NCBI GenBank assembly: GCA_025617745.1
Contig: CM046858.1
Location: forward strand, 31,696,534-31,760,533
DNA: 64,000 bases
DNA from: Heliocidaris erythrogramma
Taxonomy: Eukaryota; Echinodermata; Echinoidea; Camarodonta; Echinometridae
Direction: 5' to 3'
Below, piece after piece: positions 42,421 to 53,549 of this stretch. The notes under the pieces were generated by a model, which worked only from the letters and a program-made list of their open reading frames with translations, made no database searches and was not told the DNA's origin. Numbering within the stretch: position 1 is the first letter of the stretch; every line of letters starts with the position of its first letter. Position numbers and translations under genes: made by a program.

Positions 42421-42963
42421 TTTGTACGGAATAACTCGGTGAACACTCGGCGCCCCATAGACATCAACCTTATCATGATACCATGTGCTTCAGATGCCAG
42501 CAGTGGATGTTCAAAAATTGTTGGAAGGATTAAAATCATGCAATTTTGCAAGAACTTAATATTGCTTAAAAGGGAAAGTCCACCCTGATATTAAAAGAAG
42601 CAGAAAAGTTAAAGAAACAGATCAGTGAAGGTTTGAGCTCCTCTCCCATTTGCTCAGTACCGAAAATTTCATAAATTTTAATTTTCTTAGATTCTGATGA
42701 AGGAACAGATTTGTTTCATACGGGTTTTGTATAAATATAAGAAACATGTTGTAAACAAGACTTTAGACTTTCTACAAAACTCTAAAACTTGTGGCTAATA
42801 TCCCATAAATCAGGTACCCCAAAAACGACAATTTCTTCCAGCAACTTTGCAAATGTACATTTTGAAGTTGAAAATTAGTCCACCAAGTGTGTAAAATTTG
42901 AGAGAAATTTAGACTTATACTCACTAATTTTCAGCACGTATAGGCTAAATTGAGAGAACATGA

Positions 42964-43298
42964 TTGAAGGCTTGCAAATTTCCAAACCTAGCTGATATCA
43001 TAAAAGGTTTGCAAATTTGTTAACCTTACTAAAATCAAAGTTTGCAAATTTTCAAACCTTCCTAACATCAAGGTTGTAAATTGTCGAACCTTTCCGACAT
43101 CAAGGTTTATAAATTTGTTAACCTTACTAAAATCAAAGTTTGTAAATTTTTTAACCTTTCCAACATCAAAGTTTGCAAATTTTTGAACCTTTCCAGCATG
43201 AAGGTTTGTAAATTTGTGAACCTTTCCAACATCAAAGTTTGCAAATTTTCAAACCTTTCAAACATCAAGGTTTGTAAATTTCTGAACCTTTTTAACTA
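42964..43298 (+). repeat. 36-bp minisatellite, about nine units
   Basis: The unit GTTTGCAAATTTTTGAACCT plus TTCCAACATCAAA repeats with substitutions but little indel drift. Because 36 is divisible by three, one frame is open from 43081 to 43299 and encodes a 12-residue repeat (NLSNIKVCKF plus two). No signal peptide or start context supports a gene. Confidence 0.88.
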
Positions 43299-43810
43299 GC
43301 CGAACTTGTTTTGATCATGTCAGTGCATGCAGCATCATGTACGTGCACGTGTATGAAGTGGTACGAAGTGTACAGTATACTAGAATGACTTGTTGCTTGT
43401 CAAAGTCAGTGAAATTTGAACCACCACTAAAAAGTTCCTAGCTATAACACTGGTCTGTACAATATTATAATACGGACATTAATAATACTATCTGGCAAAG
43501 GAATGATAAAAGATAGTGCTTGGAGATCAGGAAATAAATGTTCTCTTAATTTACATTTGTTATTTTTTCGCAGCCCATAGACTAAAAGCTAAAAGCTGGC
43601 TTGTGATGGCGTTCTAAAAAGATATGACAAGTCTGGAGTACCGACAAGTCACTTGTCAGCGAAGTTGTCGCTGGTCTTGGCAAAGACGGATTTGTGAAAC
43701 ACTTCGCGGACAAGTTGAGCGACAGTGTCGAGATGTCGCTGATCTTGTCGTTATGACGGTTTGATGAAACAACCCCCTGATTGATAAGCCAAGGAGCTCA
43801 TACAGTAGAT

Positions 43811-44270
43811 AAACGATGATTTATTGCGTCGTCTGCCATGTCTGCCCACAGTAGCTGTACTATCACCTCTGCCGTTTGCGAGACGAGATAGTATGGTCGG
43901 GGGTCCTAAAGCTACGCGGGTCCTAAAGCTACGCACCATACAAATCACATACACGCGCAATGCAACGCGTTCAAATCAGGCTAAAACACACACGCGATAC
44001 ACACAATTTCAATATCAATTTGCATTCATTTATTGCATGTGCGTAGCTTTAGGACCCCTTCATTTTAAAGAACAAAATTTGACATCGGCATTGATATCGA
44101 CCTGAATTTTCTCCACAAATCAACTTTGGAATGAAATTGGTGACAAGCTTTCTGTGACCTTTTAGCTGCTGAAAACAAAGTGCGTAGCTTTAGGTCCCCC
44201 CCATTACTAGTAATAGTAGTACAGCTACTGTGGGCAGACATGGCAGACGACGCAATAAATCATTGTTTTT
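43811..44270. repeat. Inverted repeat bounded by exon-like arms
   Basis: Arms 43811-43863 and 44216-44270 are inverted (TTTATTGCGTCGTCTGCCAT, CTGTGGGCAGACATGGCAG). The interior has four copies of GTCCTAAAGCTACGC, two in each orientation (43903, 43918, 44041, 44181). Each arm contains ATGGCAGACGACGCAATAAA reading outward. Confidence 0.8.
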
Positions 44271-44652
44271 TGGTAAGTTGTAAGTTAGTTAACTAAATTT
44301 AAGTTAGGGAGCGCAATAAAGTAATAATAGTTTAGGCCTAAGCTTGATTTGGTACTATAATTACTTCAAGAAAGGATGTAATTTAATCAAAAAGCATGTA
44401 GCCTAGTCGCTATTTTGTAGTCGCAGTTCGCAACGCTTTTGAATGGCCAGCTTGTAGTATTACATTACAGCGCTGTCGCGAAGTAGACAGTTAGCATGGT
44501 TAGAATGGTTGGTCATGTTGGCATGGTTGGTGGCTGTCATGGCTGTGTTGTGTTGAGTGTTGTCATGGACAAATGATGGACATGGTTGTCATGGTTGTGT
44601 TGGCTGCCGTTGCCTGTTGGCTGCTGTTGGTTGCTTTTTGTTTTACTTTTAG

Positions 44653-44854
44653 GGCATAATCGTGATATAGTCCCCACCATACCCTAACCCTAACCCTAAC
44701 CCTAATCCTAAACCTTACCCTAACCCTAATCCTAATCCTAAACCCTAACCCTAACCCTAAGTTAAAACCTAACCCTAATCCTAAACCCTAACCCTAATCC
44801 TAATCCTAAAAAACTTAGATTTTTTTGAAGCGGGGACTATTTCACGATAATGCC
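44653..44854. mobile_element. Small TIR element enclosing telomere-like CCCTAA repeats
   Basis: TIRs 44653-44675 (GGCATAATCGTGATATAGTC) and 44832-44854 are inverted with 21 of 23 matches. They are flanked by a perfect 8-bp duplication ACTTTTAG (44645-44652 and 44855-44862). The interior from about 44683 to 44810 is (CCCTAA)n with CCTAAT and TAAACC variants. The 8-bp duplication suggests a hAT-type MITE. No coding content. Confidence 0.88.
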
Positions 44855-45260
44855 ACTTTTAGTACTAGTACTAAAAAGTAGTAGGACCGCCCTCGTGCCG
44901 AGTTAGCCCGACCCCGATGAAACGACCCCCACTCAGCCCAGGCCCCTGAACTTGAGTTGACTTTTTGCCGTGCAATGAGACTCGACCCCTCCGCCTCCTG
45001 CCCGGGGGCCTGCCCTGGGCTGGGGGCCGGGAGTGAGCTAGTGTTGACGGCAGTTGGACTGGATTGAGCGTTTCTGCGCCGTCTGTCTGTTGTTGTTGGC
45101 TGGAAAAATAGAAATGCATGATTGATTCATTTTAGCCGTCAAGATCATCAATCGAAAATCAACTCACCTAAGGATAAGATCTGAACTTCTTGAAGATGTA
45201 AATTCCCTTCTTAAAAAGGCTCTAAACTAAAGACAAGTGAGTAACGAGTGTTAAAAGATC

Positions 45261-45793
45261 GAATCCGGGACAACCCGACCACCGGACAGCTCGACCCAAG
45301 ACAACTCGACCCAATACCCTGGACAAATCGACCAGGTCGAGTTGTCCAGGGTGGGCTCACATGAACATAATTTCACAGCATGGCTACAAAAGACATTTTC
45401 TGCATCAAGTATGTTGATATGATATTGATATGATACCCTAACCCTAACCCTACAGTAGTTAAACGTCCTATACGCCTTGATTTGTAAATGTGTTTATTTA
45501 TATATTATATTTTCACATGCATATGTACATTATAACTTATGTTTTTGTAATCAAATATGTTTGTACTCTCATACCCCGAGAGGGGGTCGATAGAGTCAAT
45601 AAAATTTTTAAAAATCTTACAAACCCTAACCCTAACCCTTACCCTAATGAAATTTTGTTAGAAGAAAAAAAGTAGGTCGAGTTGTCCGGAAACGCAGCTC
45701 ACCCCTGGACAATTCGACCCGGTCGAGTTGTCCAGGGTATTGGGTCGAGTTGTCTTGGGTCGGGCTGTCCGGTGGTCGGGTTGTCCGGACCCC
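45261..45793. mobile_element. 533-bp TIR element with two CCCTAA blocks
   Basis: TIRs of about 90 bp start with an ACAACCCGACCACCGGACAG core on the left and are inverted on the right (about 45700-45785). Both contain GGTCGAGTTGTCCAGGGT motifs. The 8-bp duplication AAAAGATC is perfect (45253-45260 and 45794-45801). Interior CCCTAACCCTAACCCT blocks lie at about 45434-45452 and 45622-45650. Confidence 0.85.
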
Positions 45794-45899
45794 AAAAGAT
45801 CTTGTCGGTAAAGACTATTTGAGCACCAAGTCGGACACATTATTATTCATGAGCTTCATGCAACACGCGCGCGCGCACCTTCTTATTACATGTGGCTAT

Positions 45900-47200
45900 T
45901 AGTGGGCATCGAAGTGGCAGTCTTGATGACTGTTTTCAAACAAAATCGCGCATTGGTGCTCATTATAGTGACTTGGTGCTCATGAAACTTGTGCTAAAAC
46001 CATGCAGGAATTGTAGGAATGATTATCTGTAAAATTTTGTTTCAAATGAACTTTATTTACGTCTCAATATTGTCTTTAACAGCTATTCATCTAGAAACTG
46101 AGTAACTGAGTTTGATTTTCATTGATTACAATCTTAATGACCGTTTTCAAACAAAATCGCGCATTGGTGCTGACGAAACTTGTGCTAAAACCACGCGGGA
46201 ATTGTAGGAATGAATATCTTGAACATTTTGCTTTGAACGAACTTCATGCTTTATTTACATCTCAATATTGTCTTTAACATTCAAATTCAATTCAATTTTA
46301 TCTTTAACATTCAAATTCAATTCAATTTTATTTTTCATTTCATCAGAATCATACAGTATTTTATAAAGTATATAACAATAAGATACGAGAATGACTTTTT
46401 GTTGACATCACGAAATTCATTATGTAAAATTATTGTACAAGAAATCAAAAGATTGTACCCCGTTGAAAATTTTCTGAAGAAATGGAGGGTTCCACTGAAA
46501 AGCATTGCTTGTAGATTGTGGAACCCTCTGAATAATATTACCTTTAATACTAAACATAGTAAAAAAAAAAGAATATTATATCTAAACTACAACTTCAGTA
46601 ATTGTATGTATTAATATAAACTACTGATTAAGGATATTCACCAACAGAGACATGACGCAAGACAATTGACAATGAGATCAGAATTAACAAAATATATTTA
46701 TCTAGACACTGACTTTGATTTGCGTCAATTATAATCCTGATGACTGTTTTCAAACAAATTCGCACATTGGTGCTCATTGTGCCTTGGTGTTGGGGGGCAA
46801 TTTTATGGTGTCCAATAGACCGCTTCGGTATGTATACAAAGGTTGTTCTTGACAACCTGAAAGTTTGCCGGACATAGCTACAAATAATGTATGCAAACTG
46901 CATTCCAAGTATTGAGACTCATTTATAAAAAAGCAGCCATGGAAAAGCTCGTCACTAGGTGCTCAGAGAATATAATATTTATGTGCATAAATCTGTATAA
47001 ATTACAGAAGCGGTTTATTCTATTGCCCCCCCCCCCCCAATTGGGTAGTGATTGTCTTGAAAATATGTGTTTCTATATGAACTTATTTACATCTCTAACA
47101 TCACTTCATCCAAACACTAACTTTGATTTGCATTGATTATAACCTTATGACTGTTTTTCAACAACTTCGTGCATCGGTGCCTGATAGAGCCTTGGAGTTT
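45900..47200 (+). repeat. Irregular repeats of a CAAACAAAATCGCGCATTGG unit
   Basis: The phrase TGACTGTTTTCAAACAAAAT and CGCGCATTGGTGCT recurs at about 45926, 46135, 46735 and 47150, followed each time by related TTTATTTACATCTCAATATT sequence. Non-coding; a diverged subterminal repeat of the surrounding region. Confidence 0.6.
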
Positions 47201-47349
47201 GCATGAGCTCAAGAAACATGTGCTTATAATCTCATACTATGTGTTAGCACGATATCGTGCCTTGTAGCTAAATACACGCGTGCATAATCTTTATAGTAGG
47301 GTATCAAAGAGGGGTCCCCCGAGGACAACCACCCTCTAGAAATTATGCT

Positions 47350-47720
47350 AAAAGAGGTGTTGTGGATCAGTGGATAAGTCCCCGGACTGTGAACCATGAG
47401 GTCCGGGGTTCGAATCCCACCACAGCACTAGCGTCCTTTGGCAAGACGTTAATCAACATTTGCCACTCTCCACCCAGGTGTTAAAAATGGGTACCCGGTA
47501 GGATGGCGAAAGGTAATGTCCTTTGCTTAGCAATTTGAGCGTCACTGTACAGCCCATTGCTGGAATACTCCCCAGGGAGCGGAGAATGTGCATACATTGT
47601 GTGCGGGCATGCCAGTATCCGATCACCGGGGGTAATAATAATGACTACCTGTTATTGTTAAGCGCTTAGAGACATCGTCGATGTATTAGGCGCTATATAA
47701 AAGCGGAATATTATTATTAT
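47350..47720 (+). mobile_element. tRNA-derived SINE with GGCGCTATATAA tail
   Basis: The 5' part (47357-47427) is tRNA-like: GTTGTGGATCAGTGGATAAG, an anticodon loop CTGTGAA (anticodon GTG, His-like) and a B box GGTTCGAATCC. A 230-bp unrelated body follows, then TAAGCGCTTAGAGACATCGT and GGCGCTATATAAAAGCGGAA with an (ATT)n tail. This tail type is shared with L2/CR1-like LINEs. A and B boxes are intact, so internal pol III initiation is plausible. Confidence 0.75.
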
Positions 47721-47789
47721 ATTAATTCTATTTTGGCGAGCGAGCGTATAGCAAATGAGCACAATATTGTTCAACGTGATTTTAAGTCC

Positions 47790-48050
47790 AATGTGGGATA
47801 TACTTTTCCTAATAGGGTGGTTGTCCCGGGGTTAGTTGTCCGGGGGTAGTAAGTTGTCCTAGAGGGTGGTTGTCCTAGGGGTAGTTGTCTGGGGTTAGTT
47901 GTCCTCGAGGGTATAGGGTAGTTAGTTGGGAGGGGGGTATTCAACCTAGAGGCTCATTGTCCCGGGGTTGTCATCCCAGAGGGTGGTTGCCCTATGGGGT
48001 AGTTGTCCTATATAGGGGTAGTTTTCCTAGAGGGTGGTTATCCTAGGGGG
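47790..48050 (+). repeat. Minisatellite of GGTAGTTGTCC units
   Basis: Repeats of GGTGGTTGTCCTAGGGGTAG-like 10-20 bp phrases with heavy drift. Similar phrases occur at 30720-30850 in the FBXO3 intron. Confidence 0.7.
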
Positions 48051-48520
48051 TACAAGTCGTTTTTCCGAAGGTTCGTATTTCCGAAGGTTCGTTTTTCCGA
48101 AGGTTCATAATTCCGAAGGTTCATTATTCCGAAGGTTCGTTACTCCGAAGGTTCGTTTTTTCCGAAGGTTCGTTTTTCCGAAGGTTCTTTTTTCCGAAAA
48201 TGAAATAGGGTTCATAATTCCGAAGGTTCGTATTTCCGAAAATGAAATGAGGTTCGTATTTCCGAAAATGAAAAAGGGTTCGTATTTCCGAAATGAAAAA
48301 GGGTTCGTATTTCCGAAAATGAAATAGGGTTCGTATTTCCGAAAATGAAAAAGGGTTCGTATTTCCGAAAATGAAAAAGGGTTCGTATTTCCGAAAATGA
48401 AAAAGGGTTCGTATTTCCGAAAATGAAATAGGGTTCGTATTTCCGAAAATGAAAAAGGGTTCGTATTTCCGAAAATGAAAAAGGGTTCGTATTTCCGAAA
48501 ATGAAAAAAGGTTATAAATT
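48050..48520 (+). repeat. Minisatellite, 26-bp unit, about 18 to 20 copies with shorter variants
   Basis: The main unit CCGAAAATGAAAAAGGGTTC plus GTATTT repeats from about 48230 to 48500. Earlier copies are 15-18 bp (TTCGTTTTTCCGAAGG). Open frames across it are repeat artefacts. Confidence 0.92.
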
Positions 48521-48832
48521 CAGAAAATATGGCGTCAATCCGTATTTCGGATAGGGAGGAGGGGAAAGACGGCCAAGTGTAAAGATATTCACTTCGTACT
48601 CAATAATCATAACAATGATGATAACAATTATAATAAAATCCAGAGAAATAGCCATTATATTATCGTAATTCCTATCAATATATTTTCATTATTATTATTA
48701 TGATTATTATTATTATTATAATATTATTATCATCACTATTGTTATTATTATTAATATTATTATCATTATTATCATTGTTCCTATTATAATAACCAATATT
48801 TGTGAGCGAGCAAAAAAAAAGTTTTCATTCTA

Positions 48833-48955
48833 TAGGGGGGGGGGGCACAAGCTATAAAAGGGCGGATCCTCTATGGTCAAAATGCATACTTTTCTTCCAG
48901 AAGGGGGGGGGGCGGCACGGGCCGGAAGTGCCCCCTGGATCCGCCAATGGACGTT
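48833..48955. repeat. G-rich repeat with GGCGGATCC ends, copy 1
   Basis: Contains a G12 run with GCACAAG, CAAAATGCATACTTTTCTTC, and CCCCCTGGATCCGCCAATGG. A related copy lies inverted at 52566-52670 (AAAAGTATGCATTGTGCCCC). A small dispersed non-coding element. Confidence 0.6.
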
Positions 48956-50765
48956 ATTATTGTTCTTGGTGCTTCGTGATACTTTCATTCTTTCCAACTG
49001 GAGCAACCAATTTTTAATTTAAGTTGACTCATGCTGAGATAATTATTTCTACCAGACAGTGTAAAATATGATTATATCTTATGTATGTAATGTATAATTT
49101 ACACAGACCTTAAAAATGCTTATACTGGCTGTAACAAATTTTTAGCTTGTCATCACCAAAGTATATCGAATTTCACTTTGTTTATTAAAAACTTTGTTTA
49201 TAAAAAGTTGTGTTGTGTACTGTCCGTAATTCTCTTAAATAATATATATCTTATGTATTATATATGTTTGGGGACAAACCTTTGCTAGACCCTTGGCCTT
49301 TGTCCCTCCACATTTAGTTATTTTAGTTTATTTAGTTTATTTGTAACTATTTCAATCAGGGGCGGATTTAGGATTTAAGGATATAAGGGGGCACACAAAT
49401 GCAGGTGTGTGCAATTTTGCTCTCGCAAAGTCGCTCAGTTTGGGGTGTATACTGTACTTATCATTGTTTTTGAATTTTTCATATTTCTATTATTAATATT
49501 TCGGTATATTTCCAATTGTATTCTATCATTGTCATTTTTATTGAATGTGGAATAAATTTAATTTAATTCAATTGAAAAAAAAAAATACTTGCAAAGAAGA
49601 GTTAAGACTATACGAAAAATACCAGTTCTGAATTAAGAGAATTATGATGTTATGTATTGCATAATGAATTTATATATAGTCAAATAATTTTACACATTCA
49701 TGCATACTAAATGACAAAATTAACGTGTTAAAAATTGCCTTATTTTAGTAGCCTGCCTTAGCATAATATGCTTTGGACACTATCATTTTCATTATGGATA
49801 TGTAGAAATTTGGATCCACTGGATAATATTTTCCACGTTGTAGACCACAAATTCATCTTGTCAGATTTATATGTGTTTTGAGGTTGACAGATAGAAATAG
49901 GCCCATGGTTGCAAAACTGTATGAAGCATTAGAATCATTTGAATGTAATTAAGATTCTATCATCATCTGAAAAGCAAAGTGAGTTCAGCATTATCAAATT
50001 ATATTACTGGTAAACAATATACGTCATTAATAGACGTCCATATGCACTCTTAAATGTTCATCAAAAGATAATTCTTGTATGCAATGTAAATCATATAACA
50101 ATAATATATAAATAAAAAGAGCAAAATAGGAGGTAAAGATCAAAATCCAGAACTTTAGTAACTCCCAGTGTGGGTGATAGGAGGGGCGGCGGAGCGTCTT
50201 TCAAAGAGGGGCACGGGGGGGGGGGGGAGGGCACCTACAAAGGGTGAAACAATTGCGGAAAATGCCAATTTGAGCTGAGACAATATATATACCGACATTC
50301 TGATTAATACACTATCGAGGATCTTTTTCGACGCATTATTTGTTTATGTCTTAGCATGGTTCTCGATAAAAAAGGGGGGAAAAAAGAAAAGAAAAAAATT
50401 ACTTTGCAGTTGAGTGCAATGGTCTGATTATTCGTATTGAAGATATTTTTAATAGCAGCGATTTTTCCTAATATGATAAAAAGACAATGATAAATTTTTG
50501 AAAAAAATTTAGAAAATTTTTTCCTTTTTCCTGTTATGATGTAAGGGCACTGCTCATTCTTGTATATAACTTCGAGAATTGTGCCCCTTCAGTCCCCTGC
50601 TCCAATGCCTCTCATTGTGCTGATATCAGTAGGGGATCGGAATCTATTATTATGAAGCCTCTCTGAGCTAGGTAGGCCTATGTGGTTCTTTTGTGGACTT
50701 CAGGGCTCAGTTTGTAAGCGACATCGGAGTATATAGGTACAATATATTAAATATATATAGGTATG
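48956..50765. other. AT-rich stretch, no gene recognised
   Basis: No coding exon seen. A GGGGCGGATTTAGGATTTAA boundary-like motif at about 49358 and a GGGGCACGGGG G-run at 50205-50230 resemble ends of the GGCGGAT family. The remainder is AT-rich unique-looking sequence. Confidence 0.45.
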
Positions 50766-51400
50766 TAGGGCACTTATCAGAAGACAAAAGGGGCACTTAT
50801 CAAAAGGGAAAATAATACTAATAGAAAGAAAAAAGGCACTGATAAGAAGTAAAAGGTGCACTTAAAAAGAGGTATTTATCAGAAGGTGAAAAGGGCACTT
50901 ATTAGAAAGAAGAAGGGGCAGCCATTCAAAGAAAAAGAGTCACTTATCAGAGGTGAAAAAGGGCACTTATAAGAAATGAAAATTGTACTATTAGAACGGA
51001 AAATTGGCACTCATCAGACGAAAAACAAAGGGACAGATTTCAAAAGGGGCAGTAATGTCTGAAGTTAAAGGGGTCACTTATCAAGAAGACGGGGCGCAGT
51101 TATACGAAGGGAAAAGGGTCACTTATCAGAAGTGAAAAGGGACCCTTATCAGAAGGGAAAATTGCACTATTAGAACGGGAAATGGGCACTAATTAGACGA
51201 AAAGGGGCAATTACTGGATTTCATAAGGGGCAGTAATGTCTGACGTTAAATAGGAGGCACTTATCAGAAGGTAAATGGGCACTTATTAGAAACAAAAAAG
51301 GGCACTATACGAAAAAAGGGAGCACATATCAGCTATGAAAAGGGGCACTTTTCACAGATAACAAGGGGCACTCTTTGGGTACTTGAAAAAGTGGGGGCAC
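50766..51400 (+). repeat. Minisatellite of GGGCACTTATCAGAAGG units
   Basis: Roughly 22-30 bp units built on GGGGCACTTATCAGAAGGTG or AAAAGGGCACTTAT, more than 15 copies with variable linkers, ending at a 27-base C run (51413-51436). Non-coding. Confidence 0.88.
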
Positions 51401-51436
51401 TGTGTCCCCCTGCCCCCCCCCCCCCCCCCCCCCCCG

Positions 51437-52565
51437 GAGCGCTGCCTCTGTGTGATAGGCTGCATGAACTTCATATAAATAAAAAAAAGTAACAAACACA
51501 ACACAGGCAATAAATGTTTACATATTATATTAAGTATTTACTTCTTTGTCAACTCAATAAATTTGATATCAATAACAAGTGTATGTTCTCCACTGTCTCG
51601 ACAAGCATCATAAAAAAGATATAACTTTAATTGGTCATAGAACTATTACAACTATTATTTTGTGATTCCCTTCTTCTGTTATTCTTTGTATTCTCTGTTA
51701 TTGTTATATAGTTTTCCTGAAAATGAAATAAAATAAACTACAACGTCTACGCAATGCCTAATTTGTTATAGAATATTTCATTATTGATTAAATCAGATTT
51801 CAGTTTCATCAATGAGCCTAAAAGTGTGAAATCAGATTGTTGTCAATGATGTCCATCACCATTTGTTCACATGCAATATTCAGTGTTGCAAGTTCAAGGT
51901 TCAAAATAACCACAGTGACTATACAGCTTACCATCACAGTACATTGAAGCCACTAAGGTTACGACTTTGGATTTAAAAAGAAATCACATATTATCAAAAT
52001 GGTAGATTGTATGATTCATAAATTTGTTAAATACCTCTAAAGTTATGCATCATTGTATTCAAAGAAATAATGCCATTATTAGCATTTTTTCATTCAACAT
52101 GAGTGAGCTAATATTGGTTGTTCCCGTTATAAGCAAGAATGAAGAAATCCCTAGGCACAATTAGAGAGAAAATCGACCAAACGAATAAAGATTTCAAAAC
52201 GATCATAAAGATAAAGATTAATTAGCACTCCTGATCTTATCTGGGTGTATTAGATTTACAAATAATACCATAACTTCCTGGTTATTATATCTAACTCATA
52301 TTTACACGGAATTATATAAAAATATATTTGTTTAAAAAAATCATTAAAAAACTACATTTACATGAATAACGGTTACCATGGCAACGAAAATTAATGGAAA
52401 TATATTTTTGTTAGTTTAAATCATGGAGAATATCATTCTGAACGGAACATCCAAGTTTAGTTGAATTTGGATTATGAGATGAGATAAAAAGTTATGGCCT
52501 CTATCACTGTTTATGTGTTCTGTTTGTTGACATTTTTCTAAAAACGGAGGTTGATTGCAGCAGTG
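51437..52565. other. AT-rich stretch, no gene recognised
   Basis: No recognisable exon, TIR pair or tandem array. AT-rich with short unrelated frames. Confidence 0.45.
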
Positions 52566-52680
52566 GCGGAGTTAGGGGGAGGGCACATCCGCCCGTGCCC
52601 ACTCCCCGTTTGGTAGAAAAGTATGCATTGTGCCCCACTGCCCCCTTTTTTCGATTGTGCCCCTGCCTTTTAGAACGAAA
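52566..52680. repeat. GGCGGATCC-family repeat, copy 2 (inverted)
   Basis: GTGGCGGAGTTAGGGGGAGG, GTAGAAAAGTATGCATTGTG and GCCCCACTGCCCCC match the 48833 copy in inverted orientation. Confidence 0.6.
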
Positions 52681-53379
52681 AACCTTAGTTTTTTTTTGCT
52701 TGTCAAAGAATTACTGAGGGAAACTGAGGGAAAATAGTTATCAGGATTATAATCAATGCAAATCAAAGTCAGTGTCTAGATAATTAGATGTTAAGGACAA
52801 TATTGAGACGTAAATCACGTTTATTTAAGACAAAATTTTCAAGATAATCATTCCTACAGTCCTCGTAGGTTTTAATTTGTCTATGCATGGGTTGAGCACT
52901 AAGCATTATGAGCACCAATTCGCGATAACCGCAGCCTGGACTAGGTCATGAATATTCATTTAGTGCGTTACGTGTACGTCTTGAATTAATGTGGTCGACT
53001 TGGTGCTCAAATAGTCTCACCGAATTGCATGTTGGGAACAAATTCCATCAGGCGCAGGATCTAGGATCAGATCAGGAGATGATCGAGATCAAGCGAGAGA
53101 CTAAGTACAGTACAATTTCAAGAAATATTATTGGTACCGTAAGTCATTATCATTTTTAATGGTTTCCTATGATAATATTTATTATTAATATATCAGAGAA
53201 TATCTGCTGATGCCATATAACATAACACAAAGTGCTTCTTGAATGATGGTAATACTAGTTTTATTAATAATATCTCCTTCACACACCTGGCGTGTTTCCA
53301 TGCTCACCAGCGACGCTCATTGAACATTGAGATCTTGGCTCCCGAATTAGTCCATCGGCATCGGTATGTCTAACTTAAT

Positions 53380-53549
53380 GGGGTGTTGCAATCAATTGCA
53401 AATTGTAAAGCAAATTAGAACAAGCATTCTGAATGGTTCAGCCTCAGGGTCTGCCCATTCAAGAAGATGCGCTTGCAACAATGATTTTGATTGGTCAGTA
53501 CCGATCAGTTGGAACTTGAAATCAATCGCAACTTTCTTGCAACACCCCA
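53380..53549. mobile_element. Small hairpin MITE, copy 2 (GGGGTGTTGCAA ends)
   Basis: Collinear with 29561-29734: GGGGTGTTGCAATCAATTGC at the left, GATTTTGATTGGTCAGTACC inside, CTTTCTTGCAACACCCC at the right. The left arm lacks about 14 bp relative to the other copy and there is a 4-bp insertion (CCTC) in the middle. Confidence 0.78.

Larger units (their letters stand above)
45806..53022. other. Possible 7.2-kb inverted-repeat-bounded region
   Basis: The left boundary AAAGACTATTTGAGCACCAA (45810) is inverted at the right as TTGGTGCTCAAATAGTCTCA (about 53019). Homology continues inward for about 280 bp with gaps (GTAGGAATGATTATCTTGAA, TTACGTCTCAATATTGTC). No transposase is visible inside. It could be one large non-autonomous element or two related insertions in opposite orientation. 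Target-site duplication not found. Confidence 0.4.

Noticed and set aside
44683..44810. True chromosome end or fusion point
   Set aside because: The CCCTAA block lies inside inverted repeats with a target-site duplication and has ordinary sequence on both sides.
47357..47427. Functional tRNA-His gene
   Set aside because: The tRNA-like part is fused to a 300-bp body with a LINE-type tail, the layout of a SINE.
48034..48500. CRISPR-like regular repeats
   Set aside because: The units are directly adjacent without unique spacers and lie in a eukaryotic genome; this is a minisatellite.
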